The position numbers and the translations under genes are program-made. A stretch of 64,000 nucleotides of DNA from contig JADJPY010000001.1 in the NCBI GenBank assembly GCA_016713005.1, positions 372,001 to 436,000 on the forward strand, given 5' to 3'. Positions 33,391 through 42,609 of this stretch are shown here, piece after piece; the stretch's first letter is position 1, and each line of letters begins with the position of its first letter. The DNA comes from Ramlibacter sp. GTDB lineage: Bacteria > Pseudomonadota > Gammaproteobacteria > Burkholderiales > Burkholderiaceae_C. Below the pieces are notes generated by a model that was not told where the DNA came from, made no database searches, and saw only the letters and a program-made list of their open reading frames with translations.

Positions 33391-34506
33391 TCAGCGGCCG
33401 ATGTAGCCGGCGATCTCGAGGCCGTAGCCTGCCATGCTGGGCATGCGCCGCGGATTGCCCATCAGGTTCATGCGGTGCACGCCGCATTCGCGCAGGATCT
33501 GCGCGCCCACGCCATAGGTGCGCAGGTCCATGCGGCCGCGCTCGGGGGCCTGCGAGGCGCGCGCCGTGCCTTCGAACTGGGTCAGCAACTGCGAGGCGCT
33601 CTCGCCGCAGTTCAGCAGCACGGCCACGCCCTTGCCCTCGGCGGCGATGTGGCGCAGGCTGGCGTCCAGCCCCCAGGAGTGCATGGAGCGGTTGACTTCC
33701 AGCGCGTCCAGCACGCTCAGCGGCTCGTGCACCCGAACGGCCACGGCGTCGGCGGGCGCCCATTGCCCCTTGACCAGCGCCAGATGCAGGCCCTGGCTGG
33801 GCTTGTCGCGGAACGCATGCGCGGTGAAGCTGCCAAAGGCAGTCTCGATGGTGCGCTCGCCCAGTTTCTGGATGAGCGACTCATTGCGGCTGCGGTGTTC
33901 GATCAGGTCGGCGATGGTGCCGATCTTCAGGCCATGTTCGGCCGCAAACAGTTGCAGGTCGGGCAGACGGGCCATGGTGCCGTCGTCCTTCATGATCTCG
34001 CAGATCACGGCCGCAGGCTCACAGCCTGCCATGGACGCCAGGTCGCAACCGGCTTCGGTGTGGCCTGCCCGCATGAGCACGCCGCCTTCGACCGCCTGCA
34101 GCGGGAAGATGTGGCCGGGCTGGACGAGGTCGTCGGCTTTGGCCTGGGCGGCCACCGCAGCCTGCACCGTGCGGGCGCGGTCGGCGGCCGAGATGCCGGT
34201 GGTCACGCCGGTGGCGGCCTCGATGGACACGGTGAAGGCGGTGCCCATCTTGGTGCCGTTGTTGGCCACCATGGGCGGCAGCTTGAGGCGCTCGCAGCGA
34301 TCACGCGTGAGGGTCAGGCAGATCAGGCCCCGGCCATAACGGGCCATGAAGTTGATGGCCTCTGGCGTGACGTGTTCGGCGGCCAGCACCAGGTCGCCCT
34401 CGTTCTCGCGGTCTTCTTCATCGACCAGGATGACGATGCGACCGGCGCGCATGTCGGCCACGATGTCTTCAACCGGCGAAATGGCCACAGGGGTGGGGCT
34501 TGTCAT
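33391..34506 (-). CDS. ribBX: 3,4-dihydroxy-2-butanone 4-phosphate synthase with degenerate GTP cyclohydrolase II domain (RibBX type)
   Basis: Protein of 371 residues. The RibB half is intact: DEEDRENEGDL, the acidic substrate loop, and GHTEAGCDLASMAG. The C-terminal half follows GTP cyclohydrolase II in outline (SLIQKLGERTIETAFGSFTAHAF.. RTYGVGAQILRECGVHRMNLMGNP), but where the zinc-binding Cys-rich motif should follow RVH it reads RVHEPLSVLDALEVNRSMH, without the cysteines. So cyclohydrolase activity is unlikely, and a separate RibA must exist elsewhere. The same situation is described for RibBX proteins, for example in Shewanella. Confidence 0.9.
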   Translation of the reverse strand: MTSPTPVAISPVEDIVADMRAGRIVILVDEEDRENEGDLVLAAEHVTPEAINFMARYGRGLICLTLTRDRCERLKLPPMVANNGTKMGTAFTVSIEAATGVTTGISAADRARTVQAAVAAQAKADDLVQPGHIFPLQAVEGGVLMRAGHTEAGCDLASMAGCEPAAVICEIMKDDGTMARLPDLQLFAAEHGLKIGTIADLIEHRSRNESLIQKLGERTIETAFGSFTAHAFRDKPSQGLHLALVKGQWAPADAVAVRVHEPLSVLDALEVNRSMHSWGLDASLRHIAAEGKGVAVLLNCGESASQLLTQFEGTARASQAPERGRMDLRTYGVGAQILRECGVHRMNLMGNPRRMPSMAGYGLEIAGYIGR

Positions 34507-35144
34507 GCAGGGGCTTTCAGGAGTTGCGGGTCGGCGGAGAGCATGCGCTCGACGTATCGCGCGATCAGGTCGATTTCAAGGTTGACGAGGCTTCCGCTGG
34601 CCAGGCGGCCCAGCGCGGTGTGCTCAACGGTGTGCGGGATCAGGTTGATGCTGGCTTCGGTGCCGGCGTCGCCGTCGGCAATGCGGTTGACGGTGAGGCT
34701 GACGCCATTGATGGTGATGGAGCCCTTGTACGCCAGGTACTTGCCCAGGGCGCGGGGCGCCATCACGCGCAGTTCCCAGCTTTCGCCGACCCTGTCGAAG
34801 TGCGTCACGGTGCCGATGCCGTCCACGTGGCCCGAAACAATGTGCCCGCCCAACCGGTCGTGGGCGCGCAGGGCTTTTTCGAGGTTGATGGGGCCGGGTT
34901 CGGCCAGGCCAGCGGTTTTGCCCAGCGACTCGGCCGAGATGTCGATGGTGAATTGCCGCAGTGCCGGATCGACGGAGGTGACCGTCATGCAGGCGCCGTT
35001 GAGCGCAATGCTGTCACCGAGTCCCACGTCATCCAGGTAGCCGGCGGGGGCCTCGATGACGAGGCGCTTGCCGTGCTGCAAAGAGCTTCCCAGGTCGTGG
35101 ATGGCGGCGATGCGCCCCACGCCGGGGATGATTCCGGTGAACAT
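34503..35144 (-). CDS. ribE: riboflavin synthase, alpha subunit
   Basis: Dismutates two lumazines to riboflavin. Protein of 213 residues made of two similar lumazine-binding halves: MFTGIIPGVGRI.. GDSIALNGACMTV and GGHIVSGHVDGIGTV.. GSITINGVSLTVN. The start MFTGI is invariant in the family. It overlaps ribBX by 4 bases and follows ribD by 24 bp. No FMN riboswitch was recognised in the short gap before it. Confidence 0.95.
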   Translation of the reverse strand: MFTGIIPGVGRIAAIHDLGSSLQHGKRLVIEAPAGYLDDVGLGDSIALNGACMTVTSVDPALRQFTIDISAESLGKTAGLAEPGPINLEKALRAHDRLGGHIVSGHVDGIGTVTHFDRVGESWELRVMAPRALGKYLAYKGSITINGVSLTVNRIADGDAGTEASINLIPHTVEHTALGRLASGSLVNLEIDLIARYVERMLSADPQLLKAPA

Positions 35145-35168
35145 TCCGCCATTTTCGCAGGGAAATGG

Positions 35169-36308
35169 CTAGAAACTGTCGCGCCCGGCCACACGGGCCA
35201 TGATTCTCAGGTCGGGCCAGACACGGTATACGTCCCGGAACGCCAGCGGCACGGCCCCGGCAAGGTCTTCCAGAGGGCCCAGGCTGGCCATGTCGCGGCC
35301 GTGCCCCAGCAGTTTGGGGGCCAGATAGACCAGAAATTCGTCCACCAGTCCTTCCCGGACGAGGGAACCATTGAGCTTGTGGCCGGCCTCGACATGCAGT
35401 TCATTGACTTCCCTGACGGCGAGATCCCGCAGCATGGCGGCCAGGTCGACCTTGCCGCCGGGGCCGGGCATCTGTATGACGGTGGCGCCCCGCGATTCCA
35501 GCGCCGCCTGCCTGGCCGGGTGGGAAAGGGCCGCGTAAATGAACAGTTGCCGCCCCGGAATGAACAGTTTTGCATCCAGCGGGGTCTCGAGCCGGCTGTC
35601 CACCACCACCAGATGGGGCTGGCGGGGCGTCTCGACGTCCCGCACGTCCAGCCGGGGGTTGTCTTCGAGGACGGTGCCAATGCCGGTAAGGACGGCGCAG
35701 GCGCGCGCGCGCCAGGCATGGCCGTCGGCGCGGGCTTCGGGGGACGTGATCCACTGGCTGGAGCCGTGCTCAAGGGCGGTTTTGCCGTCCAGCGACGCCG
35801 CCACCTTGAGCCGCACCCAAGGGGTCTTGCGGACCATCCGGCTGAAGAAGCCGATGTTGAGTTCGCGTGATTCGACGGCGCCCGGGCCGATCTCGACGGT
35901 GATGCCAGCGGCGCGCAACCGTTCGAACCCTTGCCCGGCCACCAGCGGGTTGGGGTCGGGCAGAGAAGCGACAACCCGGGCCACACCGGCGGCGACCAGC
36001 GCATCGCAGCAGGGCCCGGTGCGGCCCTGGTGGGCGCAGGGCTCCAGGGTCACCCAGGCGGTGGCGCCACGCACGTCTTGCCCGCGGGCCGCCGCATCCC
36101 GCAATGCCATGACCTCGGCGTGCGCGCTGCCCGCGCGCTGGGTGGCTCCAACGCCCAGCACCGTGCCGTCGGGAAGGGCCAGAACGCAACCCACGGCGGG
36201 GTTTGGGGGGGGCGCCAGCCGCGCCTGGCGGGCCAGTTGCAGCGCGAGCGACATGGTGGCCCCATCCTCAAGAACTGGGCATTCCGTCACGGTCGTCGGC
36301 TTGGGCAT
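35169..36308 (-). CDS. ribD: bifunctional riboflavin deaminase/reductase RibD
   Basis: Protein of about 379 residues from the ATG at 36308; starts at 36332 or 36371 are possible, and no strong RBS decides. The N-terminal deaminase has zinc ligands in GSAHAEVMAL (HAE) and TLEPCAHQGRTGPCCDAL (PCxxxxxxxxC). The C-terminal reductase has VRLKVAASLDGKTAL and GHKLNGSLVREGLVDEFLVYLAPKLLG. It is the first gene of the riboflavin part of the leftward run. Confidence 0.93.
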   Translation of the reverse strand: MPKPTTVTECPVLEDGATMSLALQLARQARLAPPPNPAVGCVLALPDGTVLGVGATQRAGSAHAEVMALRDAAARGQDVRGATAWVTLEPCAHQGRTGPCCDALVAAGVARVVASLPDPNPLVAGQGFERLRAAGITVEIGPGAVESRELNIGFFSRMVRKTPWVRLKVAASLDGKTALEHGSSQWITSPEARADGHAWRARACAVLTGIGTVLEDNPRLDVRDVETPRQPHLVVVDSRLETPLDAKLFIPGRQLFIYAALSHPARQAALESRGATVIQMPGPGGKVDLAAMLRDLAVREVNELHVEAGHKLNGSLVREGLVDEFLVYLAPKLLGHGRDMASLGPLEDLAGAVPLAFRDVYRVWPDLRIMARVAGRDSF

Positions 36309-36391
36309 CTCGTGGAGTCTACCGTTCGTCATGACAGACGAGCCGACCATCGTGGCCGGATAGCGTATCAAGGGTGAGGTGAATACGATGT

Positions 36392-36937
36392 GTGCCTATG
36401 CGCAAATTGCAGGGTTTCACGCTGATAGAGATGCTGGTCGTCGTTGCCTTGGTGGCAATACTGGCCTCGCTTGCGGCGCCTGGTTTCAATTCCATGATTG
36501 CGAGCCGGTCGGTTGCGTCGGCGGCGTCTGCCATGGCCGATGACTACCGCTTTGCCCGGTCCGAGGCAATCAAGCGCGGAGGCTATGTCACCCTTTGCCG
36601 CTCACTTGACGCGGCGGCGTGCACGACCGACGTGGGAAGCTGGCACACCGGGTGGCTGGTCTTCAGCGATTACAACGGAAACGGGGCCTTAGACGCTGGC
36701 TCCGACACTGTGCTTCGCGTACAGCAAAGCGTATCTGGTGTCAGCGCGCTGGCGCACCCGACCGTGTCATCCACGCCAGTCAAGGCCACATTCAGGCCCA
36801 ATGGCCTTGGGGTGGCAATCAACACTTCCTGGGTTGTCACGCCGATCAATTCATCAGCGACGAACTCCACCCGACTGCTGTGCGTCTCCACCAATGGTCG
36901 CGTCGCGTTGCGCGATGCGGGAGACTCCTCATGCTGA
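36392..36937 (+). CDS. fimT: GspH/FimT-type minor pseudopilin
   Basis: Protein of 181 residues (GTG at 36392, or ATG at 36398). The class III prepilin signal MRKLQG/FTLIEMLVVVALVAILASLAAPGF is cleaved after Gly by PilD, leaving the hydrophobic pilin helix. FARSEAIKRGGYVTLCRS is typical of the GspH/FimT domain. It is the first gene of the minor pilin operon fimT-pilV-pilW-pilX-pilY1-pilE and overlaps pilV by 7 bases. Confidence 0.88.
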   Translation: MPMRKLQGFTLIEMLVVVALVAILASLAAPGFNSMIASRSVASAASAMADDYRFARSEAIKRGGYVTLCRSLDAAACTTDVGSWHTGWLVFSDYNGNGALDAGSDTVLRVQQSVSGVSALAHPTVSSTPVKATFRPNGLGVAINTSWVVTPINSSATNSTRLLCVSTNGRVALRDAGDSSC

Positions 36938-37497
36938 GAAATGTGCGGTCCAACGGGCGCCGCGCCCAGGCTGGCGCTTCCCTGATCGAGGTGCTGGTAT
37001 CCATCGTCATCGCTTCCATCGGCTTGCTGGCGCTGGCAGGCATCAATGCCGCGTCTGTGCGTTATTCCAAACTGTCGCAGTACCGTTCCGTCGCAGCGCT
37101 GATGGCGCAGGATCTGGCCGATCGAATGAGGGCCAATCGTGGGACGACTGCCAATGTCGTGCAGAGTTATGTGCTCCAGCAAAGCTTTACGGCGCAGGCC
37201 AGTCTGGGTTCTGCCCCGTCGCCGTCGTGCACCTTGACGACGGATTCCTGCACCCAGGCCGAAATGGCAGCTGCGGACTTGTATGCATGGCGTCAGGCGG
37301 TTCGCAACAACCTGCCCCAGGGCTCCGTCTATGTCGAGGGCGCCGCTACCGGTTCCGTGAACCTGTGGATTGTCTGGCAGGACGCCCAACTGGGTGCGGA
37401 CGACGAGTATTCGGAGCTGAGCGCCAAGGATTGCCATACATCGCTTGGCATCAACGACAAATCGGTTCGTTGCATGTTTTTCAGGATCCAGGTATGA
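36931..37497 (+). CDS. pilV: type IV pilus modification/minor pilin PilV
   Basis: Protein of 188 residues. Prepilin motif AG/ASLIEVLVSIVIASIGLLALAG, then the PilV-typical SQYRSVAALMAQDLADRMRANR. It initiates pilus assembly with the other minor pilins at the inner membrane. ATG 36931 overlaps the fimT stop, and its own stop overlaps the pilW start (ATGA). Confidence 0.88.
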   Translation: MLRNVRSNGRRAQAGASLIEVLVSIVIASIGLLALAGINAASVRYSKLSQYRSVAALMAQDLADRMRANRGTTANVVQSYVLQQSFTAQASLGSAPSPSCTLTTDSCTQAEMAAADLYAWRQAVRNNLPQGSVYVEGAATGSVNLWIVWQDAQLGADDEYSELSAKDCHTSLGINDKSVRCMFFRIQV

Positions 37498-38366
37498 AGC
37501 CGGCCCAGCGGAACAATACGTGCTATCGGCGGCATCAGCGTGGCATGTCCATCATGGAGCTGATGGTGTCGGTGGTGATTGGCCTCTTCGTGGTCAGCGC
37601 CGTGCTGGTGAATTACCTTGGCAGCGGTGTCACCGGACGTCAGCAGGGCTCACTGGCGCAATTGAGTGAAGATGCCCAGTTGGCGTTCAACCTCCTGGCG
37701 CGCGACATCCAGATGGCGGGATATTCGGATCCGACGGGAACAGCGACCGTTGGCACCGCCACTGTGGCCACGTTCGGGCGGCTGTATTCTGGCAACGCGG
37801 TCTTTGGTTGTGAGCGGGTGTTCAACGATGCCGCCGCCAATGCTGGGAGTGCAACCTGTGCCACAACCGGCAGCACGGCCACGCACGCGCTTGAGGTCAA
37901 CTATCAGGCCACGTCTCGCAATTCGATTCTCAGCTCGTCCAACGTACCGACCGATTGCCTTGGCAACGAGCTCACCATCAGCGGCTCTTACTACGTCGCG
38001 TCCAACCGGTACTACATCACCGCGACGACAGCCACCTCCCGGCCGGAGCTGCACTGCGTGAGCCCCGGCAGGTCGGCGCAGCCCCTGATCGAGAACGTCG
38101 AATCCATGGTGTTCTGGTATGGGGAAGCCGATTCCGTCGACCCGCGTCGCGCCGTGCGCTATGTCAAGGCGGGCAGTGTGGTCGATTGGGGGCGCGTGGT
38201 CAGTGTGCGGATCTGCTTGCTCATGCGCAGCGCCGCACCCGTCCTCAGCTCGGACGATTACCTCAGCTACACGGACTGCGAGGGCACGACGCAGACGTCC
38301 GCTGACAAGCGGTTGTATCGGGCGTTCTACAGTACGGTCACCCTGCGCAACAAGGCAGGTTATTGA
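37494..38366 (+). CDS. pilW: minor pilin assembly protein PilW
   Basis: Protein of 290 residues. Prepilin motif QRG/MSIMELMVSVVIGLFVVSAVLVNYL is followed by QLSEDAQLAFNLLARDIQMAGYSDP, the PilW family pattern. Cysteines at CERVF, CATTG, CLGNE and CVSPG probably form disulfides in the globular head. Residue +1 after the cleavage glycine is Met instead of Phe, which is tolerated. Coupled to pilV and pilX. Confidence 0.87.
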   Translation: MKPAQRNNTCYRRHQRGMSIMELMVSVVIGLFVVSAVLVNYLGSGVTGRQQGSLAQLSEDAQLAFNLLARDIQMAGYSDPTGTATVGTATVATFGRLYSGNAVFGCERVFNDAAANAGSATCATTGSTATHALEVNYQATSRNSILSSSNVPTDCLGNELTISGSYYVASNRYYITATTATSRPELHCVSPGRSAQPLIENVESMVFWYGEADSVDPRRAVRYVKAGSVVDWGRVVSVRICLLMRSAAPVLSSDDYLSYTDCEGTTQTSADKRLYRAFYSTVTLRNKAGY

Positions 38367-38929
38367 TGAAGCTCTCTCGTTCTGCCCGGCCGGTGCCGTC
38401 CCCCAGAAGCCAGCGTGGCGTTTCGCTGATCATCGTCCTGATCATGACGGTCATCATCGGTTTGACGGCTGCCGCATCCATGCGAACCGCCGTGTCCACT
38501 GAGCGGGTGGTCAACAACCTCCGGTCCGAGGCCGTGGCCCAGCAATACGCCGAGGCTGCATTGCAATACTGCGAGACAGAGACCAGCAAGGCTTCGGCTG
38601 ACCGGATTGCCCAACTGGCTGACGGGCAGTTCACGATTCATGGAGCCGGGGTGTCAAGCTTCAACTGGGAAGTTTCCACCACCTGGACCGCAAACGCCGT
38701 CAATGCCCGAATCAACTTGCCGGACACCGCGCTGAAGACGGCCGACAGTGCGTATGCGCCCTCGGGTGTGAGCGTGCCCCAATGCTACGTTGAGGTTGTG
38801 ACTTTGGCGGATGCCTCCACGGCCTGGCTGATCACCGCGCGTGGTTTCAGCCTTGACTACGCAAGAGATGGCGATGGCCAGACGACCAACGGATCGGTGG
38901 TCTGGTTGCAGTCCTACCGGACCCGATGA
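38366..38929 (+). CDS. pilX: minor pilin assembly protein PilX
   Basis: Protein of 187 residues. The prepilin-like N-terminus QRG/VSLIIVLIMTVIIGLTAAASMRTAV lacks the Glu5 of pilins, as PilX proteins do. RVVNNLRSEAVAQQYAEAALQYCE fits the PilX N-terminal region. ATG 38366 overlaps the pilW stop by one base; a TTG one codon earlier is not preferred. Confidence 0.85.
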   Translation: MKLSRSARPVPSPRSQRGVSLIIVLIMTVIIGLTAAASMRTAVSTERVVNNLRSEAVAQQYAEAALQYCETETSKASADRIAQLADGQFTIHGAGVSSFNWEVSTTWTANAVNARINLPDTALKTADSAYAPSGVSVPQCYVEVVTLADASTAWLITARGFSLDYARDGDGQTTNGSVVWLQSYRTR

Positions 38930-38943
38930 CAGGGAGAACCCAG

Positions 38944-41900
38944 ATGAACATTGACTTGCTGTTGCGTACCCGGCGTGCCCTTGCGGCGCTTGCGCTGGCC
39001 CTGCTGGGAACTGCCGCCTGGGCACAGCCCGCGCAATCGCCGTTGCTCAGTCGCGACGGCGGAGGGGTCAAGCCCAACATCGTCGTGACGCTGGACAACT
39101 CCAGCTCGATGCTGAGCCGTTACATGCCCGAAACCACGGTGCGCCTGTACACGTGGAGTTTCGCGATGCCAAACGGCGGGAATGAGTTCCGGTATCACCC
39201 CAATGACACGCTCGATGGACATTCCCGTTTGCTGAGCTCTGATCCTGCAGAGGCCACCGCTTCATGGGCAGCGCGCCTGATGCGGTCGGGGGATGTGAAT
39301 ACGGTGTATTACAACCCGAAGATCCGGTATCGGCCTTGGCCCACACCGGCTGGTACGGGCCGGTTGCCCAATGCCAGCCCGACGGCCGCACCCAACAACC
39401 CATTGAACCTTTCGGCGGCGCCAACGGCGAACTTGACGACGATCACCACGGTGACGTTTGCCAGTGGTTGGTGTTTTCGCAATGGCTCCAACAGCTGCAG
39501 TTCCACAAGCGCCTCGGACAGGTTTGACCCAGGCATGTACTACGTGTTGAAGACCGACCCCAGCACGGGCAAGTACCTCAGCCCTACCCTTTCGGCCAGC
39601 TATGTGGCGTACAGCATCAATTCGGGCACTGCAACCTACACCAAGCATCCCAAGCGGCTCGATTGTTCGGGTGCGACTTGTACGCGGGATGAAGAGCGGC
39701 AGAACTTCGCGAACTGGTACACGTACTTTCGATCCCGGCAGTTGTTGCAGCGCGGCGCCGTCGGCGAGGCCTTTTTTGACCAACCCGACGAATACCGATT
39801 GGGGTATGGCAGCACGGGCAAGAGTGCCGCCTCCACCATCGACGGCTTGAGTATCGCCACTCTGTCGGCCGGGGTGCGTGACTTGACCACGACCACTCGT
39901 GCGCAGTTCATCACCTGGACGTACAACCTGTCCTACGTTACCGGCACCCCCTTGCGGCGGGTGATGAACGATGTGGGGAGGTATTACCAGTACGCCGACA
40001 ATCGCGGACCATGGGGCGATTCGCCCGGGACTCTCATCAGTGGAGCACACAAGACCTGTCGGCGGGCATACCACATCATGGTGACCGACGGTTACTGGAA
40101 CACCACCAACGAAGGAACTGTTCCGTCTTGGCCGGGCAACTCTGACGACTCCGACGGATCCACGATTTCAGGCGCAGGTGGCAAATCCTTCAAGTACGTG
40201 CCCGTGCGGCCCTACCGGGACTCAAGTTCGGACACGCTGGCCGATATAGCGATGAAGTACTGGAAGACGGACCTTAGGACCCTGGACAACAAGGTGGTAC
40301 CGTCGGCCGAGAACCCCGCCTTCTGGCAGCACATGGTGAATTTCACGGTGGGCCTTGGTGTGCGAGGCGTGCTCGATCCCGCGACCGATCTGCCGGCGCT
40401 GACCTCAGGGGCCAAGTCCTGGGGCACCGACAAGATCGACGATCTATGGCACGCGGCCATCAATTCGCGGGGCAAGTTCTTCTCCGCCTCCGATCCGTCC
40501 GAACTGGCGACCGCACTGAAATCTGCCGTGGGCGATGCCCTGGCCCGCGAACTCAAGGAGGCCGGTGTGGCCACGGCCTCCAGCACGCTCGAGTCTGACA
40601 ACCGGAAATATGTGCCCAAATACAAGACTGGCGCATGGACGGGTGACGTCGAGGCCTACGTATTGGACTCCTCCGGACAGGCCGGCGCGGTCATGTGGAA
40701 TGCAGCCAACAAAATGCCTGCCTGGGGCAGTCGCAAGATCGTTACCTGGGATGCGGGGCTGGGGACCCCGGCGGGCGCGACGTTTACCTGGGCCGACATC
40801 AGCGCAGGCAACCGCACCGCACTGGGTACTGCTGGCACGGTGACGCTGGTGGACTACATTCGTGGTGACCGGACCAACGAAGACTCCAGCAAGTACCGCG
40901 TGCGCGAGCACATTCTGGGTGACTTCATCAACTCCAATCCGGTGTTTGCCAAGGGCAACCTGAATGAAGGTTACACCGCATTGCCGTCCATAGGCGGGAC
41001 ATACCCGGCGTTTCTGACGGCCAAGGCCGCTCGCACCGGCATTTTGTATGTGGGAGGCAATGACGGCATGCTGCACGCCTTCCAGGACACGCGGGGCGCG
41101 TCGCCTGGCGCCGACGGCGTGGAGGTCTTTGCGTACGTTCCCCGTGCCGTCTACCCCAACCTGTCGATCCTGACGTCGCAGACCTACGGCGATTTCTCGA
41201 ACTACCACCAGTACTTTGTGGACGGGCCGCTGGTCGAAGCCGACGCCTACGTCAATGCGCCTGGGGCGGGATCTGCCAGCTGGCGCAATTACCTGGTGGG
41301 CACGCTGGGTTCTGGTGGCCGGGGGATGTTCGCGATGGATATCACCGATCCCGCGGCGCTCAATAAATCTGCCCTGCGCTGGGAGGTCAACAGCAACAAC
41401 GACGCCGAGATCGGCTACATCAATGCTCCGGCGGCCGTTGGCGTCTTGCCCGACGGCACCTGGGTGGCGATATTTGGCAACGGATTCGCCTCAAATGCCG
41501 GACACGCTTACTTGTTTGTCGTCAACCTGCAGACCGGTGCGTTTACCAAGCTTGCAGTGGATACCACAGCCTCGGGGAACGGCCTTGGAGGCGTCACCCT
41601 CAAGAAGAACAGCGCAATGCAGATCGTGGGGCTGTATGCCGGAGACCTGAAAGGCAAGGTCTGGAAATTCGAGTACGACGCGGCGGCAACCAGCAAGTTC
41701 AAGCTGGCCAACACGGGGACTCCTGTGTTCAGCGCTGTTGACAGCGTGGGCACCGCCCAGCCGATCACACAGCCACCGGCACTTGTCCCGCACAGCCTCG
41801 GAGGGGATCTGCTGGTGGTCGCCACCGGTCGCCTGCTGACGGTGGCCGATGCCAATTCCACGGCAACGCAGTCGATCTACGGCGTATGGGACAAGCCCAG

Positions 41901-42597
41901 CGAAAGCGTCTTTACCTTGCCGCACACCCGGTCAAATCTGGCGACTCGAACACTGGCCACCGTGGCCGGCGTTGGTGGCGCTGAGTTCATCACCGTGGCC
42001 GGGGCAAATGTGGACTGGGTGACCCAGCGCGGTTGGACGATTGACCTGAATCTGTCCGGATACCCTGGCCTGCGCAGCATCTATCCGCCGCAGCGCGTGG
42101 GCAGTTCCATCGTGTTGGTGAGCTCTGTCTCGCCTGCGCAGAACGTCGTGCCCTGCGAGGAGTCCAACGGGCGCGGCGCCAACTTCCTGCTGGTTGCCGA
42201 ATTCGGCAAGCCTCGGCAGACCGGAGGAGGTGGTGGTGGCGGAGGTGGGGGCGGCGGAGGCGGTGGGGGCGGCGGAGGCGGCGGCAGTGGTGGTCTGGTG
42301 GACCAGTGCTTCTTCGACACCAACGGCAACGGCACCTTTGGCGATCCGGCGGGTCATGTGGATGGCCCCGATCTGTGTGACGCAGCGGGGTATGGCACGT
42401 CCGCCGACGGTATTGACTCCGTGCTTACAGGCACTCCCACCTGCTCTGGCTCTATCTGCACCACGGAGATCAGCATCCAGAACACCGTCGGTGGCCTGCC
42501 GGCGGAGATCCGCACTGGAAGTTCCGCGCCTCCACCCGGACCGTCCCCAGCCAGCGACCGACTGTGGCGGCGTATCATCAATCCGCCGATTCGCTGA
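38944..42597 (+). CDS. pilY1: PilY1-type pilus tip adhesin/assembly protein
   Basis: Protein of 1217 residues with a signal peptide (LRTRRALAALALALLGTAAWAQ). A von Willebrand A-like N-terminal half has the MIDAS motif TLDNSSSM near residue 49. The C-terminal beta-propeller shows ILYVGGNDGMLHAFQDT, GTLGSGGRGMFAMDITDP and LVVATGRLL. After the propeller comes a run of 21 Gly (42223-42285), then about 100 residues with a calcium-site-like DTNGNGTFGDPAGHVDGPD and four cysteines. PilY1 primes pilus assembly and mediates adhesion. ATG 38944 has GGGAG upstream; the ATG at 38926 overlapping pilX is an alternative. Confidence 0.9.
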   Translation: MNIDLLLRTRRALAALALALLGTAAWAQPAQSPLLSRDGGGVKPNIVVTLDNSSSMLSRYMPETTVRLYTWSFAMPNGGNEFRYHPNDTLDGHSRLLSSDPAEATASWAARLMRSGDVNTVYYNPKIRYRPWPTPAGTGRLPNASPTAAPNNPLNLSAAPTANLTTITTVTFASGWCFRNGSNSCSSTSASDRFDPGMYYVLKTDPSTGKYLSPTLSASYVAYSINSGTATYTKHPKRLDCSGATCTRDEERQNFANWYTYFRSRQLLQRGAVGEAFFDQPDEYRLGYGSTGKSAASTIDGLSIATLSAGVRDLTTTTRAQFITWTYNLSYVTGTPLRRVMNDVGRYYQYADNRGPWGDSPGTLISGAHKTCRRAYHIMVTDGYWNTTNEGTVPSWPGNSDDSDGSTISGAGGKSFKYVPVRPYRDSSSDTLADIAMKYWKTDLRTLDNKVVPSAENPAFWQHMVNFTVGLGVRGVLDPATDLPALTSGAKSWGTDKIDDLWHAAINSRGKFFSASDPSELATALKSAVGDALARELKEAGVATASSTLESDNRKYVPKYKTGAWTGDVEAYVLDSSGQAGAVMWNAANKMPAWGSRKIVTWDAGLGTPAGATFTWADISAGNRTALGTAGTVTLVDYIRGDRTNEDSSKYRVREHILGDFINSNPVFAKGNLNEGYTALPSIGGTYPAFLTAKAARTGILYVGGNDGMLHAFQDTRGASPGADGVEVFAYVPRAVYPNLSILTSQTYGDFSNYHQYFVDGPLVEADAYVNAPGAGSASWRNYLVGTLGSGGRGMFAMDITDPAALNKSALRWEVNSNNDAEIGYINAPAAVGVLPDGTWVAIFGNGFASNAGHAYLFVVNLQTGAFTKLAVDTTASGNGLGGVTLKKNSAMQIVGLYAGDLKGKVWKFEYDAAATSKFKLANTGTPVFSAVDSVGTAQPITQPPALVPHSLGGDLLVVATGRLLTVADANSTATQSIYGVWDKPSESVFTLPHTRSNLATRTLATVAGVGGAEFITVAGANVDWVTQRGWTIDLNLSGYPGLRSIYPPQRVGSSIVLVSSVSPAQNVVPCEESNGRGANFLLVAEFGKPRQTGGGGGGGGGGGGGGGGGGGGGSGGLVDQCFFDTNGNGTFGDPAGHVDGPDLCDAAGYGTSADGIDSVLTGTPTCSGSICTTEISIQNTVGGLPAEIRTGSSAPPPGPSPASDRLWRRIINPPIR
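42223..42294 (+). repeat. GGN codon repeat encoding a polyglycine linker in PilY1
   Basis: Twenty-one consecutive glycine codons (mixed GGA, GGT, GGC, GGG), then Ser-Gly-Gly. It joins the propeller to the extra C-terminal domain. Because the unit is three bases, length changes keep the frame. Confidence 0.9.
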
Positions 42598-42609
42598 AGG
42601 AGTGTTCCG

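Noticed and set aside
35145..35168. FMN riboswitch upstream of ribE
   Set aside because: The gap to ribD is only 24 bp, too short, and no RFN element pattern was seen before ribD either.
42223..42294. CRISPR-like or tandem repeat array
   Set aside because: It is a glycine codon run within pilY1 without spacer/repeat structure. No CRISPR array was seen in the window.
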